DNA of 11,072 nt from an uncultured Erysipelotrichaceae bacterium (GCA_902795675.1 CADBLZ010000009.1:1-11072), one strand, 5' to 3'. Shown: positions 1-5,815, counted from the first letter of the stretch. Notes: a model not told the origin generated them from the sequence alone. Program-made: numbers and translations.

Positions 1-84
1 AAAAGGGATTCGAACCCCTGCGCCGCTCACACGACCTTCCGGTTTTCAAGACCGGTCCCTTCAACCAGACTTGGGTATTCCTCC
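1..84 (-). tRNA. tRNA-Ser (anticodon UGA), 3' end cut by window edge
   Basis: Read on the minus strand this is a class II tRNA. The 5' acceptor strand is GGAGGAA. The anticodon stem CCGGT/ACCGG encloses the loop CTTGAAA, giving anticodon TGA (complement of bases 46-48). A long variable arm follows, then a T-arm with loop TTCGAAT. Only the first two bases of the 3' acceptor strand (TT) are inside the window; the last few bases and any CCA lie to the left. It decodes UCA and, by wobble, other UCN serine codons. Its promoter is the strong one at 114-143, and a GTTGTT/AACAAC hairpin (89-107) lies in the leader that processing would remove. Confidence 0.96.
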
Positions 85-113
85 AAAAGTTGTTCTCTTC
101 CAACAACAAGTTG

Positions 114-143
114 ATTATAGCATAGAAAAAATTAATATGTCAA
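114..143 (-). promoter_or_regulatory. Promoter of tRNA-Ser
   Basis: On the minus strand a perfect -35 box TTGACA (143-138) is followed after 18 bases by a perfect -10 box TATAAT (119-114). A TG dinucleotide one base upstream of the -10 makes it an extended -10. This is the best match to the housekeeping sigma-A consensus in the window, as expected for a stable RNA gene. Confidence 0.9.
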
Positions 144-212
144 CAAAAAATATAACTAAAATTAGAAAATTAAGTTTTTTTTCACAAAAATTACATTTTT
201 TAAAAAAAAGTG

Positions 213-241
213 TTGCAAAATATAAAAATATGCGTTATACT
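213..241 (+). promoter_or_regulatory. Promoter of tRNA-Leu
   Basis: TTGCAA (213-218), a 17-base spacer and TATACT (236-241). The predicted transcription start near 248 leaves about 25 bases of leader before the mature tRNA, including a small GTCTT/AAGAC hairpin (248-262). The promoter is divergent from that of tRNA-Ser, with about 70 bases between the two -35 boxes. Confidence 0.8.
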
Positions 242-272
242 CAAATTGTCTTGAAAAAAGACATTGGTGCCT

Positions 273-361
273 GCCCAAGTGGCGGAATTGGTAGACGCAC
301 AGGACTTAAAATCCTGCGAGATTTAACCCTCGTGCCGGTTCAAGTCCGGCCTTGGGCACCA
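273..361 (+). tRNA. tRNA-Leu (anticodon UAA)
   Basis: Complete class II tRNA of 89 bases with encoded CCA. The acceptor stem is GCCCAAG (273-279) with CTTGGGC (351-357), then discriminator A and CCA (359-361). The D-arm carries GGTAG. The anticodon stem CAGGA/TCCTG (300-304, 312-316) encloses the loop CTTAAAA, giving anticodon TAA at 307-309. The variable arm is long and the T-loop is TTCAAGT. It reads UUA and UUG leucine codons; UUA is the dominant leucine codon in this AT-rich region. Confidence 0.98.
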
Positions 362-372
362 TTTTAAAAATT

Positions 373-396
373 ACGAGGTTTATCCTCGTTTTTTTT
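373..396 (+). terminator. Terminator of tRNA-Leu
   Basis: Stem ACGAGG (373-378) with CCTCGT (384-389), a five-base loop and a run of T (389-396). It begins 12 bases after the tRNA CCA end. Confidence 0.9.
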
Positions 397-402
397 GTAT
401 AT

Positions 403-434
403 AAAAAAGATAATAGATTAACTATTATCTTTTT
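403..434 (-). terminator. Terminator of the SGNH hydrolase gene, stop codon in the loop
   Basis: On the minus strand a long A/T hairpin pairs AAAAAGATAATAG with CTATTATCTTTTT around a five-base loop, ending in a T run. The loop contains the TAA stop codon of the upstream gene (420-418), so the last sense codons form the 5' arm. Confidence 0.8.
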
Positions 435-1854
435 CTTCTTGTTCTTCTGATTCGGTAGGTTCTTCCTTAGATTCTTCCTTTTCTTCTTTAGGTTCTTCTT
501 TTGGAGTTTCCTCTTCTTTTTTCTCTTCTTCTTGTTTTGGTTCTTCTTTAGGAGTCTCTTCTTCTTTCTTCTCTTCTTGTTTTGGTTCTTCTTTCTTTTC
601 TTCAGTCTTTTTTGTTTGTTCTTCTTTTTCGACTTTCTTTTCTGCTTCTAATGTTTCTTTAGCTGTTTCTTCTGCTTCAGCTTTCTTTTCAGCTATTTTA
701 GAACCGTATTTAGTAGCATATACATTATATATAGCATTATATATTACATTGATATAAGCTACTCTACCACCATTATTACCTGGTGTTAAATGAATACCAT
801 CACCATAGAAGTAACCAGCATGACCTTTTGATAATGTTGCCCAGTCAATTAGGTAAACATTACTATTCTTATTAGCAAAGTCTCTATATGTGTTATTAAC
901 ATCTTCTTTATTAGTTGTTGTTATTAGGAATATATCACGATCTTTACCTGCTGTATCAATTATAGATTGAATACATGATGTACAACCACCATTAGTACCT
1001 AAACCAATAACAACTGGATTTCCTAGTCTTCCTTGACTCTTGTATGTTTTAACAAGAGATGCTCCTGTTGAAACTGCACGAGAAACGGCAGCATCAGCAA
1101 TACAATTTGGGAAGACAGTTTTTAGGTTTATACCATAGTTTTGAGCAGCACCAACCATTACAGAGTCACCTATAAAAGTAATTGGTAATGATTTTACTAC
1201 TTCTGCTATATCAGAGTTACCACCTATACGAATTATTGGTACTTTGTCTTCTTTTGTAGTTTGAGGATTTTGTTTTTTTGTTTCTTTCTCTTTTTGAACT
1301 TCTTGTTCTAAGTTACTAATAATTGTTTCTTGATCTTTTAAATCATTAGTTTCTAGTACTAGTTCAAAGTCTTCTTGGTATTTACGATTAAATAAGATTG
1401 TATCTTTTACATCTTCTTTTAAGTTATCGTAGTTTGTTATTAGTTTTAAGTTAGTTACAGTTATATTATTCTCTTTAGCTGTATCACATAGTTCTGCTAG
1501 TAGTTTGTATAGATTTTGGTCTTTAAATGATAAATCTTTATATATATTTTTAGCGTCATCATTTAGTAAGACTAAATCAGTTACTTTTTCTTCAGAGATG
1601 TTACATCTATATTCTTCATCAGTTTCTTCATTAAGACATAATTCATAGTTGATTTCAAATTTGATTTTAACTAATGGATTTATTTTAACTAGCATTTCGT
1701 ATTCAGCTGTTTTTATTTTTTCTTCTTCTTTTTGAGCTTCTACTTTTTCTTTATGTTTTTTAGTTAAACCTATTATACCAATAGTTATAAGTGCTATTAA
1801 TAAGATAATAGCTACTATTATAAGGATTTTTTTATATTTCTTTTTGAGTTTCAT
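418..1854 (-). CDS. Membrane-anchored SGNH/GDSL hydrolase with RsgI-like middle domain
   Basis: Predicted 478-residue cell-surface esterase. A short basic N-terminus and a hydrophobic helix (about residues 8-30) look like an uncleaved signal anchor. Residues about 50-150 (INPLVKIKF, then LLNDDAKNIYKDL) resemble the extracytoplasmic middle domain of RsgI-type anti-sigma factors, including an Asn-Pro pair at 59-60. Residues about 223-380 are an SGNH domain: block I FIGDSVM with nucleophile Ser231, block III GLGTNGG with Asn288, and block V DGIHLTPG with Asp352 and His355. This resembles the C-terminal catalytic domain of OatA-type peptidoglycan O-acetyltransferases, but without their acyltransferase membrane domain. 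Acting on an acyl group of the wall or of a surface glycan is therefore inference. The C-terminus (about 388-478) is a Glu/Lys-rich low-complexity tail with imperfect repeats. Six cysteines lie outside the membrane. The start is supported by AGAGGGG (1866-1860) and a promoter at 1879-1907. Confidence 0.88.
   Translation of the reverse strand: MKLKKKYKKILIIVAIILLIALITIGIIGLTKKHKEKVEAQKEEEKIKTAEYEMLVKINPLVKIKFEINYELCLNEETDEEYRCNISEEKVTDLVLLNDDAKNIYKDLSFKDQNLYKLLAELCDTAKENNITVTNLKLITNYDNLKEDVKDTILFNRKYQEDFELVLETNDLKDQETIISNLEQEVQKEKETKKQNPQTTKEDKVPIIRIGGNSDIAEVVKSLPITFIGDSVMVGAAQNYGINLKTVFPNCIADAAVSRAVSTGASLVKTYKSQGRLGNPVVIGLGTNGGCTSCIQSIIDTAGKDRDIFLITTTNKEDVNNTYRDFANKNSNVYLIDWATLSKGHAGYFYGDGIHLTPGNNGGRVAYINVIYNAIYNVYATKYGSKIAEKKAEAEETAKETLEAEKKVEKEEQTKKTEEKKEEPKQEEKKEEETPKEEPKQEEEKKEEETPKEEPKEEKEESKEEPTESEEQEEKDNS
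457..594 (-). repeat. Glu/Lys/Pro-rich tandem repeat in the SGNH hydrolase tail
   Basis: Three imperfect 15-16 residue units, beginning KEEPKQEEKKEEETP and then varying, occupy residues 421-466. At DNA level the plus strand is almost pure TTC/CTT triplets. Such a charged, Pro-containing, disordered tract may act as a stalk or wall-contacting segment, and it could change length by slippage. Confidence 0.75.
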
Positions 1855-1878
1855 AGTATCCCCTCTTCTATATATATT

Positions 1879-1907
1879 ATTATATTCTTTATTTTATATT
1901 TAAACAA
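1879..1907 (-). promoter_or_regulatory. Promoter of the SGNH hydrolase gene
   Basis: On the minus strand TTGTTT (1907-1902), a 17-base spacer and TATAAT (1884-1879). It begins only a few bases after the T run of the S1-gene terminator, which suggests separate transcription of the two genes. Confidence 0.65.
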
Positions 1908-1909
1908 AT

Positions 1910-1933
1910 AAAAAAACTAGTTATCACTAGTTT
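1910..1933 (-). terminator. Terminator of the S1-domain gene, built on its last codons
   Basis: On the minus strand AAACTAGT (1933-1926) and ACTAGTTT (1921-1914) form an 8-bp stem with a four-base loop, followed by T's to 1910. The gene's TAG stop (1919-1917) lies inside the 3' arm. Confidence 0.85.
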
Positions 1934-2267
1934 CTTTATTCTTTATATAGTCACTAACCCATTCAGGAAGTTTTTCACCAAGGATTTTAAAACCATTGGT
2001 TTCTTTATTGATATTATCTCTTCCTAAGTGGTAATCCATGTTTTTGATGGATAATTTAAGTTTTTTGTTTTCTTCATCTATTTCAATTATTTTAGCATAG
2101 ATGATGTCGTTAATACTTACGTATTCAGTTAGGTCTTTAACAAATTCATCTGATACTTCAGATATATGAATTAGACCAGTGTAATTGTTGTTAATTGATA
2201 CGAAAACACCATATTTTTGGAGGCCAGTGACTGTACATTTGATAATATCACCTATCTTGTACTCCAT
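1917..2267 (-). CDS. yugI: S1-domain RNA-binding protein, YugI/CvfD type
   Basis: A 116-residue protein with one S1 (OB-fold) domain at residues 4-75. It shows the typical pattern IGDIIKCTVTGLQKYGVFVS, then GLIHISEVS, and KLKLSIKN at the end of the fold. The C-terminal GFKILGEKLPEWV is like the tail of the general-stress protein 13 group (B. subtilis YugI, pneumococcal CvfD). Members of that group bind RNA or ribosomes and act as post-transcriptional regulators; the exact target here is unknown. An in-frame ATG lies 15 bases upstream (2282), but GGCGGTGA (2280-2273) is correctly spaced for the ATG at 2267. The extended -10 at 2284-2292 also puts the transcription start at or after the upstream ATG. 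I therefore use 2267. The gene ends in its own terminator. Confidence 0.9.
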   Translation of the reverse strand: MEYKIGDIIKCTVTGLQKYGVFVSINNNYTGLIHISEVSDEFVKDLTEYVSINDIIYAKIIEIDEENKKLKLSIKNMDYHLGRDNINKETNGFKILGEKLPEWVSDYIKNKETSDN

Positions 2268-2272
2268 TTCGT

Positions 2273-2280
2273 TCACCGCC
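2273..2280 (-). promoter_or_regulatory. Ribosome site deciding the start of the S1-domain gene
   Basis: GGCGGTGA on the minus strand, one base off the GGAGGTGA consensus, lies five bases before the ATG at 2267. It lies immediately after the in-frame ATG at 2282, which has no ribosome site of its own. Confidence 0.75.
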
Positions 2281-2283
2281 ATT

Positions 2284-2292
2284 ATTATACCA
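2284..2292 (-). promoter_or_regulatory. Extended -10 promoter of the S1-domain gene
   Basis: On the minus strand TGG followed by TATAAT (2292-2284), an extended -10. The possible -35 boxes (TTTATT or TTATTG, about 2306-2312) are weak. The start would fall about 2277-2278, giving a leader that begins at the ribosome site. The upstream half interleaves with the divergent promoter of the NifU-like gene. Confidence 0.7.
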
Positions 2293-2301
2293 CAAGGTGT
2301 A

Positions 2302-2330
2302 TTTACAATAAAGGGAAAATACTTTATAAT
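2302..2330 (+). promoter_or_regulatory. Promoter of the NifU-like gene
   Basis: TTTACA (2302-2307), 17 bases, TATAAT (2325-2330). The predicted start near 2337-2338 coincides with the first base of the ribosome site AGGTGA, so the leader is about 11-12 bases long. Confidence 0.82.
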
Positions 2331-2337
2331 TCTTTTT

Positions 2338-2343
2338 AGGTGA
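2338..2343 (+). promoter_or_regulatory. Ribosome site deciding the start of the NifU-like gene
   Basis: AGGTGA lies five bases before the ATG at 2349. An in-frame GTG (2340-2342) is part of this site and cannot sensibly be the start. Confidence 0.85.
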
Positions 2344-2348
2344 GAAAT

Positions 2349-2600
2349 ATGGCAGATGAAAAGAATCCAACTATTGAAAAAATATTAGAAGTATTGGAAG
2401 GTTTAAAACCTTATTTATATATGGAAGGCGGAGACGTCGAATTTGTTAAGTATGATGAGAAGGATCATATAGTATTTGTTAGATTAACAGGTGCTTGTAA
2501 AGATTGTATGTATTCTGATGATACTTTGCAAAATGGGTTATTTGAGACTTTAAAAGCTGAAATACCAGAAATTGAAGGCGTTATTAACGTAGACATTTAA
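2349..2600 (+). CDS. NifU C-terminal-domain (Nfu-type) Fe-S scaffold protein
   Basis: An 83-residue stand-alone Nfu domain. The core matches the family: a helix (KILEVLEGLKPYLYMEGGDVEF), a strand (HIVFVRLTGAC) and the CxxC motif with Cys50 and Cys53 (ACKDCMYSDDTL), then a helix ending in IPEIEGVINV. In this family the CxxC of two subunits holds a [4Fe-4S] cluster that is passed to target apoproteins. Genes for the SUF/ISC assembly machinery are not in this window. Possible clients encoded nearby are the ferredoxin and the TrpRS, which is inference. It is a single-gene transcript with its own promoter and terminator. Start chosen at ATG 2349 as described under the ribosome site. Confidence 0.93.
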   Translation: MADEKNPTIEKILEVLEGLKPYLYMEGGDVEFVKYDEKDHIVFVRLTGACKDCMYSDDTLQNGLFETLKAEIPEIEGVINVDI

Positions 2601-2626
2601 AAAAGAACCATTATGGTTCTTTTTTT
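2601..2626. terminator. Bidirectional terminator between the NifU-like and DUF1292 genes
   Basis: AAAAGAACCA (2601-2610) pairs with TGGTTCTTTT (2614-2623). There is a T run on the plus strand (2618-2626) and an A run on the other side that becomes T on the minus strand. It lies immediately after the plus-strand TAA (2598-2600) and one base from the minus-strand stop (2628), so it serves both convergent genes. Confidence 0.9.
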
Positions 2627-2627
2627 A

Positions 2628-3863
2628 TTACATTATTGGATTTGTGGGATTACCAGTTTGTGCATCATTAGCAGCAGTTACCATTTGTGGTACTTGAGGC
2701 ATTTGAGGCATCATTGGATTCATACCCATAGGATTCATAGCTCCACTCATTTGGTTCATGTTATTCATGCCAGGATTTTGCATCATTGGATTTACTGTTT
2801 GAGTTGGGGCTTGAGTTTGTTGAGCGCCCATATTTTGATTCATTGGCATTTGTTGAGTTGGAATACTTTGAGTTCCTTGATTCATCATATTATTCATACC
2901 CATTGGATTATACATCATTGGGTTGTAATTCATTTGATTCATCATTTGTTGATTTAGCATTTGTTCTCTTTGATTTAACATTGCTTCACGTTGTTTTAAT
3001 TCTTCTTCTTTTTTATATAAATCTCTATAAACTTTTTCAGTTATTGTATCAGTTAAGTTTTTAACACCAGCCATAAATAATTCAGTTGAACCAGTTACTA
3101 CTTCATCTAATGAAGCATCTGGTTTAAATGATGGTGCTGCATTCATGTTCATCTCAGTTGGTTGTTGTACTGGAGCTTCTGGTTGAACTGGAACGGCAGG
3201 TTGAGCAGCAGGCATGTTATTTACAGCGCCCATTGTTGGCATTGAAGGAATACTAGGCATTGTAGGTGCTACTTGAGGAGCAGCTACTGGTGCAGGTTCT
3301 TCAACTGCAGGTGCTGGTGCTGGAGCTTGTTCTACTGGTTCAGCTTGTGGTTGACCAGCTGGAACTTCAGCGATGCCAGGAATAACTTCGTTTGTTTCGC
3401 TTGGTTGATTACCATTAGTTGGGAATATTGAATTGCCATTTTCTGGAGCAGCTACTTCGCTAGGTGCTGGAGGAGTTTCAGTTTTTAAGTTTTCTCTTCC
3501 CTTTGCATAGCTATCTGTCATTTGTTGAGTAGCACTCATTGATACTGAAATATCTCTTGAATATTGACCAGAAACATTAGCTTTAGTCATTAATGGTTGA
3601 TATTGATATGATCCTGCATTACCAGAAATGATGGAACGCATGATTGTTTTAATATTAGACCATTCTTCATCTGTAGATACCTTAGCGATTTGGTTTTCAC
3701 CAACTATTTCACTAACATGCAAAACAGTGAGTCCATGAGGATCCACAGCATTTTCAGTAGTTATTATATATTTCTTACCTGTTTCAGGAACCATAAAAAT
3801 TGAGATTATATTAGATTGTATCTCTTCGCCTGATTCCTTTAAGATGGATATTTTTTCTGGCAT
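2628..3863 (-). CDS. DUF1292-domain protein with Pro/Ala linker and Met/Asn/Gln-rich tail
   Basis: 411 residues. Residues 4-80 (ISILKESGEEI, FMVPETGKKYIITTEN, STDEEWSNIKTIM) fit the DUF1292 family, small cytoplasmic proteins of unknown function in Bacillota. They are followed by a Ser/Thr-containing stretch, a Pro/Ala/Glu-rich linker (about 128-245) and a predicted helix or short coiled coil (about 260-305, ELKQREAMLNQREQMLNQQ). The last 105 residues are dominated by Met, Asn, Gln and Pro with repeated MNPM/NPM/MNQ motifs. No signal peptide or membrane helix is visible. Typical DUF1292 proteins are near 90-110 residues, so the tail is an elaboration; it looks disordered and prone to self-association, but its function is unknown. 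AGAGGGA precedes the ATG, and the promoter at 3891-3919 is strong. Confidence 0.82.
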   Translation of the reverse strand: MPEKISILKESGEEIQSNIISIFMVPETGKKYIITTENAVDPHGLTVLHVSEIVGENQIAKVSTDEEWSNIKTIMRSIISGNAGSYQYQPLMTKANVSGQYSRDISVSMSATQQMTDSYAKGRENLKTETPPAPSEVAAPENGNSIFPTNGNQPSETNEVIPGIAEVPAGQPQAEPVEQAPAPAPAVEEPAPVAAPQVAPTMPSIPSMPTMGAVNNMPAAQPAVPVQPEAPVQQPTEMNMNAAPSFKPDASLDEVVTGSTELFMAGVKNLTDTITEKVYRDLYKKEEELKQREAMLNQREQMLNQQMMNQMNYNPMMYNPMGMNNMMNQGTQSIPTQQMPMNQNMGAQQTQAPTQTVNPMMQNPGMNNMNQMSGAMNPMGMNPMMPQMPQVPQMVTAANDAQTGNPTNPIM

Positions 3864-3890
3864 ATTAATCCCTCTCTATTCTTCTATAAT

Positions 3891-3919
3891 ATTATAGCAA
3901 ATAAAAAAATGGTTTTCAA
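3891..3919 (-). promoter_or_regulatory. Promoter of the DUF1292 gene, overlapping the yutD stop codon
   Basis: On the minus strand TTGAAA (3919-3914), a 17-base spacer and TATAAT (3896-3891). The TGA stop of the upstream yutD-like gene (3918-3916) is part of the -35 box. Confidence 0.75.
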
Positions 3920-4197
3920 TCATTTATTTTTTTGATTTCAAACCATTTGCAACCATATGCACATTTCTCTTTGATGTATTGTTCTAAGCCAGCGATATCG
4001 TTATATTTTTTAACATTTTTGTTATTAGAATCATAGAATCCTTTTAATCTTAGTTTACTATAAGCATAGTCACCAACGATGTAATCAAAAGGTTCAAAGT
4101 ATTCAGTAATACATTCAGTTAATTCTTCGATATCTATTACTTTGTTTTCATCTTTTATTATTTCATATGTTTTATTATTTATAGTAATCTTTTCCAT
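3916..4197 (-). CDS. yutD: YutD-like protein (DUF1027 family)
   Basis: 93 residues matching the short YutD family in length and motifs. The N-terminus is INNKTYEIIKDE, the signature in the middle is YDYIVGDYAYSKLRLKGFYD, and the C-terminus is YIKEKCAYGCKWFEIKKI. YutD is a cytoplasmic protein conserved across Bacilli whose biochemical role is not established, so I claim only the family. The gene ends in TGA, which shows that TGA is a stop codon here. It starts 9 bases after the stop of the upstream unrecognised gene, with a GGGTGG-type ribosome site overlapping that stop, so it is probably the third gene of the 5726-3916 operon. Only a weak hairpin follows, so some reading into the DUF1292 gene is possible. 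Confidence 0.9.
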   Translation of the reverse strand: MEKITINNKTYEIIKDENKVIDIEELTECITEYFEPFDYIVGDYAYSKLRLKGFYDSNNKNVKKYNDIAGLEQYIKEKCAYGCKWFEIKKIND

Positions 4198-4206
4198 TAA
4201 ACCACC

Positions 4207-4737
4207 CTATTCGTTTATTAGTAATCCTTGTTTTTTGAAGTATTCATCAATTTCATAAGGATTATATGCTGTCATTAATGTATAAGTTTTCTTAAAAAAG
4301 TTTTTATTCTTAATAGTAAATAATGATTCATAGAAATCAATTATTGTTTCTATTTTAACTGCTTCTTTGTTATTCTTAGCTACTAACATGTCGATTAGGC
4401 ATTTTTGAACAGGATTAAAGAATTTGTTTTTCTTCTTGATTGGTTTTGTTCTTTCGCCTAAGTCAAAGCTATAGTATTTATCAAAGACATCAATGAATTT
4501 TTGATAGTTTTCATCACTGTAGCCATATTTAGTTATCAATTTTTTAAATACATCGTTATCTCTTGTGTAATATGTATTAGTTATTTCGTCACCATAGATA
4601 AGAATTAACATACTTATTACAGATACCATAAAAGTATTATCTTTTACTTTATCTTCTCCTGGATCATCTTTAGCTTGTAAGTATAGGACAATACCATCAT
4701 TAATTGCATTGTTAACGAAGATATATTTGTTATTCAT
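4207..4737 (-). CDS. Hypothetical helical cytoplasmic protein
   Basis: I do not recognise this 176-residue protein. It starts MNNKYIFVNNAINDGIVLYL and has a hydrophobic stretch (about residues 36-49, MVSVISMLILIYGD) too short and too broken to be a convincing membrane helix. The rest is rich in Lys, Asp, Tyr and Phe, with mostly helical character, and one cysteine (Cys113). No metal or catalytic motif stands out. The start has AGAGGGT seven bases upstream. It sits 20 bases after the tail-anchored protein gene and 9 bases before yutD, so it is almost certainly co-transcribed with them. A functional link to the tail-anchored protein is plausible but only inferred from position. Confidence 0.75.
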   Translation of the reverse strand: MNNKYIFVNNAINDGIVLYLQAKDDPGEDKVKDNTFMVSVISMLILIYGDEITNTYYTRDNDVFKKLITKYGYSDENYQKFIDVFDKYYSFDLGERTKPIKKKNKFFNPVQKCLIDMLVAKNNKEAVKIETIIDFYESLFTIKNKNFFKKTYTLMTAYNPYEIDEYFKKQGLLINE

Positions 4738-4757
4738 AACTTTACCCTCTATTCTTT

Positions 4758-5726
4758 TTATTTAAATAAATCTAGCAAACCTAAATTTAAGAATTTATCT
4801 ACAAAGATAAATAAACCTATTAAAGCAGCTACTACTAAGATAACAATTAGGACTTTGATAAGTATTTTAGTAACACGCATGTCTTCTTTTAAGTCATTAA
4901 AGTCATCAAAGTCACTCTTAGTAAATGTTTGACTACCTGTGAATTCATTAGTTTCACTTAACATTTTTTCTGCTTTATTAATATTCTTTTCTGCTAGAGC
5001 TTCTTCAGCTTCCTCTTCTTTTTCTTTATCTATTTTTATTTTTTCAATTGCTTCTTCAATTGGTTTTGTTGTTTCTTTTGTTTCTTCTTGAGATGCAGCA
5101 ATTTCTAGATCTTTTGTAAGAGTTCCCATTACTTTAGTATTATCATCGTCACCCTTTAAGTCACTAAATAAATCATTTAGTGGATCTAGTTCTTCTTTTT
5201 CACGAGCTTTAGCTATTTCTTGTTCATTTAATGAGATTGTATTCATTAAATTAACGATATCATCATTTGTATTAAGTTCTTCTTTTGGTGGGATGACATC
5301 AGTTTCTTCTTTTTCTTCTTTTTTGATATTTAATTTATTTAAGATATCAAATTCAGTGTTATTAAGTTTAGCATATTTATCTTCGATGTAATTTGATTCT
5401 TTTGAATCCATTGCTTTCTTTAATACACTATTTATGTCATACTCTCTTGTTTCATCTAATTTAACTTGAGGTAATTCTTCTTTACTATCTAAGATTTTCT
5501 TTTCTTCATCTCTATTACTACGTTTTTTTAGTAATTCATTTATTTCATCAATGTTGATAACAGCTGAGTTGTCACCAATAATTGATTCATTATTTCTTAT
5601 ATCAAAATCATCGAGAGTTTCTAAATTGGAAACACGATGGTAACTTTGCTCATACTTTTTAGTACGTGAAGGTGCTTCTCCGCTATTTTGATCAGTATTA
5701 TAATATTTGTTCATTCTTGTTTGCAT
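4758..5726 (-). CDS. Acidic tail-anchored membrane protein, function unknown
   Basis: 322 residues. The long N-terminal part (1-285) is soluble, very rich in Glu, Asp, Lys and Asn, and probably disordered with coiled-coil stretches (about 222-258). One strong hydrophobic helix (about 287-309) is followed by some 13 residues (FLNLGLLDLFK at the very end), giving an N-in tail-anchored topology. The first 70 residues are less biased (RTKKYEQSYHRV, then INIDEINELLKKR) and look like a folding-on-binding motif. Similar layouts occur in Bacilli membrane adaptors of cell division, but I cannot assign one. AAGGTGA lies four bases before the first ATG (5726), which I prefer over a second in-frame ATG 12 bases later. 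It is the first gene of the operon with the unrecognised helical protein and yutD. No clean promoter could be fixed upstream. Confidence 0.78.
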   Translation of the reverse strand: MQTRMNKYYNTDQNSGEAPSRTKKYEQSYHRVSNLETLDDFDIRNNESIIGDNSAVINIDEINELLKKRSNRDEEKKILDSKEELPQVKLDETREYDINSVLKKAMDSKESNYIEDKYAKLNNTEFDILNKLNIKKEEKEETDVIPPKEELNTNDDIVNLMNTISLNEQEIAKAREKEELDPLNDLFSDLKGDDDNTKVMGTLTKDLEIAASQEETKETTKPIEEAIEKIKIDKEKEEEAEEALAEKNINKAEKMLSETNEFTGSQTFTKSDFDDFNDLKEDMRVTKILIKVLIVILVVAALIGLFIFVDKFLNLGLLDLFK

Positions 5727-5760
5727 TCTATCACCTTCTTATTATCTATATCTTATCATA

Positions 5761-5788
5761 AAACAAATATTTTTTAAATAATTTGTTT
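5761..5788. repeat. 8-bp inverted repeat in the divergent intergenic region
   Basis: AAACAAAT (5761-5768) and ATTTGTTT (5781-5788) are perfect inverted copies separated by 12 bases, so the arm centres are 20 bases (two helix turns) apart. The right arm overlaps the -35 box of the ferredoxin promoter. It could be an operator; in such AT-rich DNA chance is also possible. Confidence 0.35.
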
Positions 5789-5815
5789 GATTAGAATGTT
5801 CCTTTAGTATATAAT
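5787..5815 (+). promoter_or_regulatory. Promoter of the ferredoxin gene
   Basis: TTGATT (5787-5792), a 17-base spacer and TATAAT (5810-5815). The start would fall near 5822, just before the ribosome site AGGAGGA (5823-5829). Confidence 0.8.

Noticed and set aside
71..367. 98-residue open frame on the plus strand across the two tRNA genes
   Set aside because: It runs through tRNA-Leu and the tRNA promoters, has no ribosome site, and its translation is the tRNA sequence read as codons.
2613..3064. Two plus-strand open frames opposite the DUF1292 gene
   Set aside because: His/Ile- and Leu/Phe-rich products are antisense images of the Met/Asn/Gln-rich tail; no ribosome site or promoter.
3904..3930. 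Hairpin after yutD (AAATG/CATTT with T run) as a terminator
   Set aside because: The stem is only about five base pairs with a nine-base loop and coincides with the strong downstream promoter; read-through seems likely, so it is not listed.
5727..5760. Promoter of the tail-anchored operon
   Set aside because: Several -10-like hexamers (TATGAT, TATAGA, GATAAT) occur but none has a convincing -35 at the right distance, so no position is claimed.
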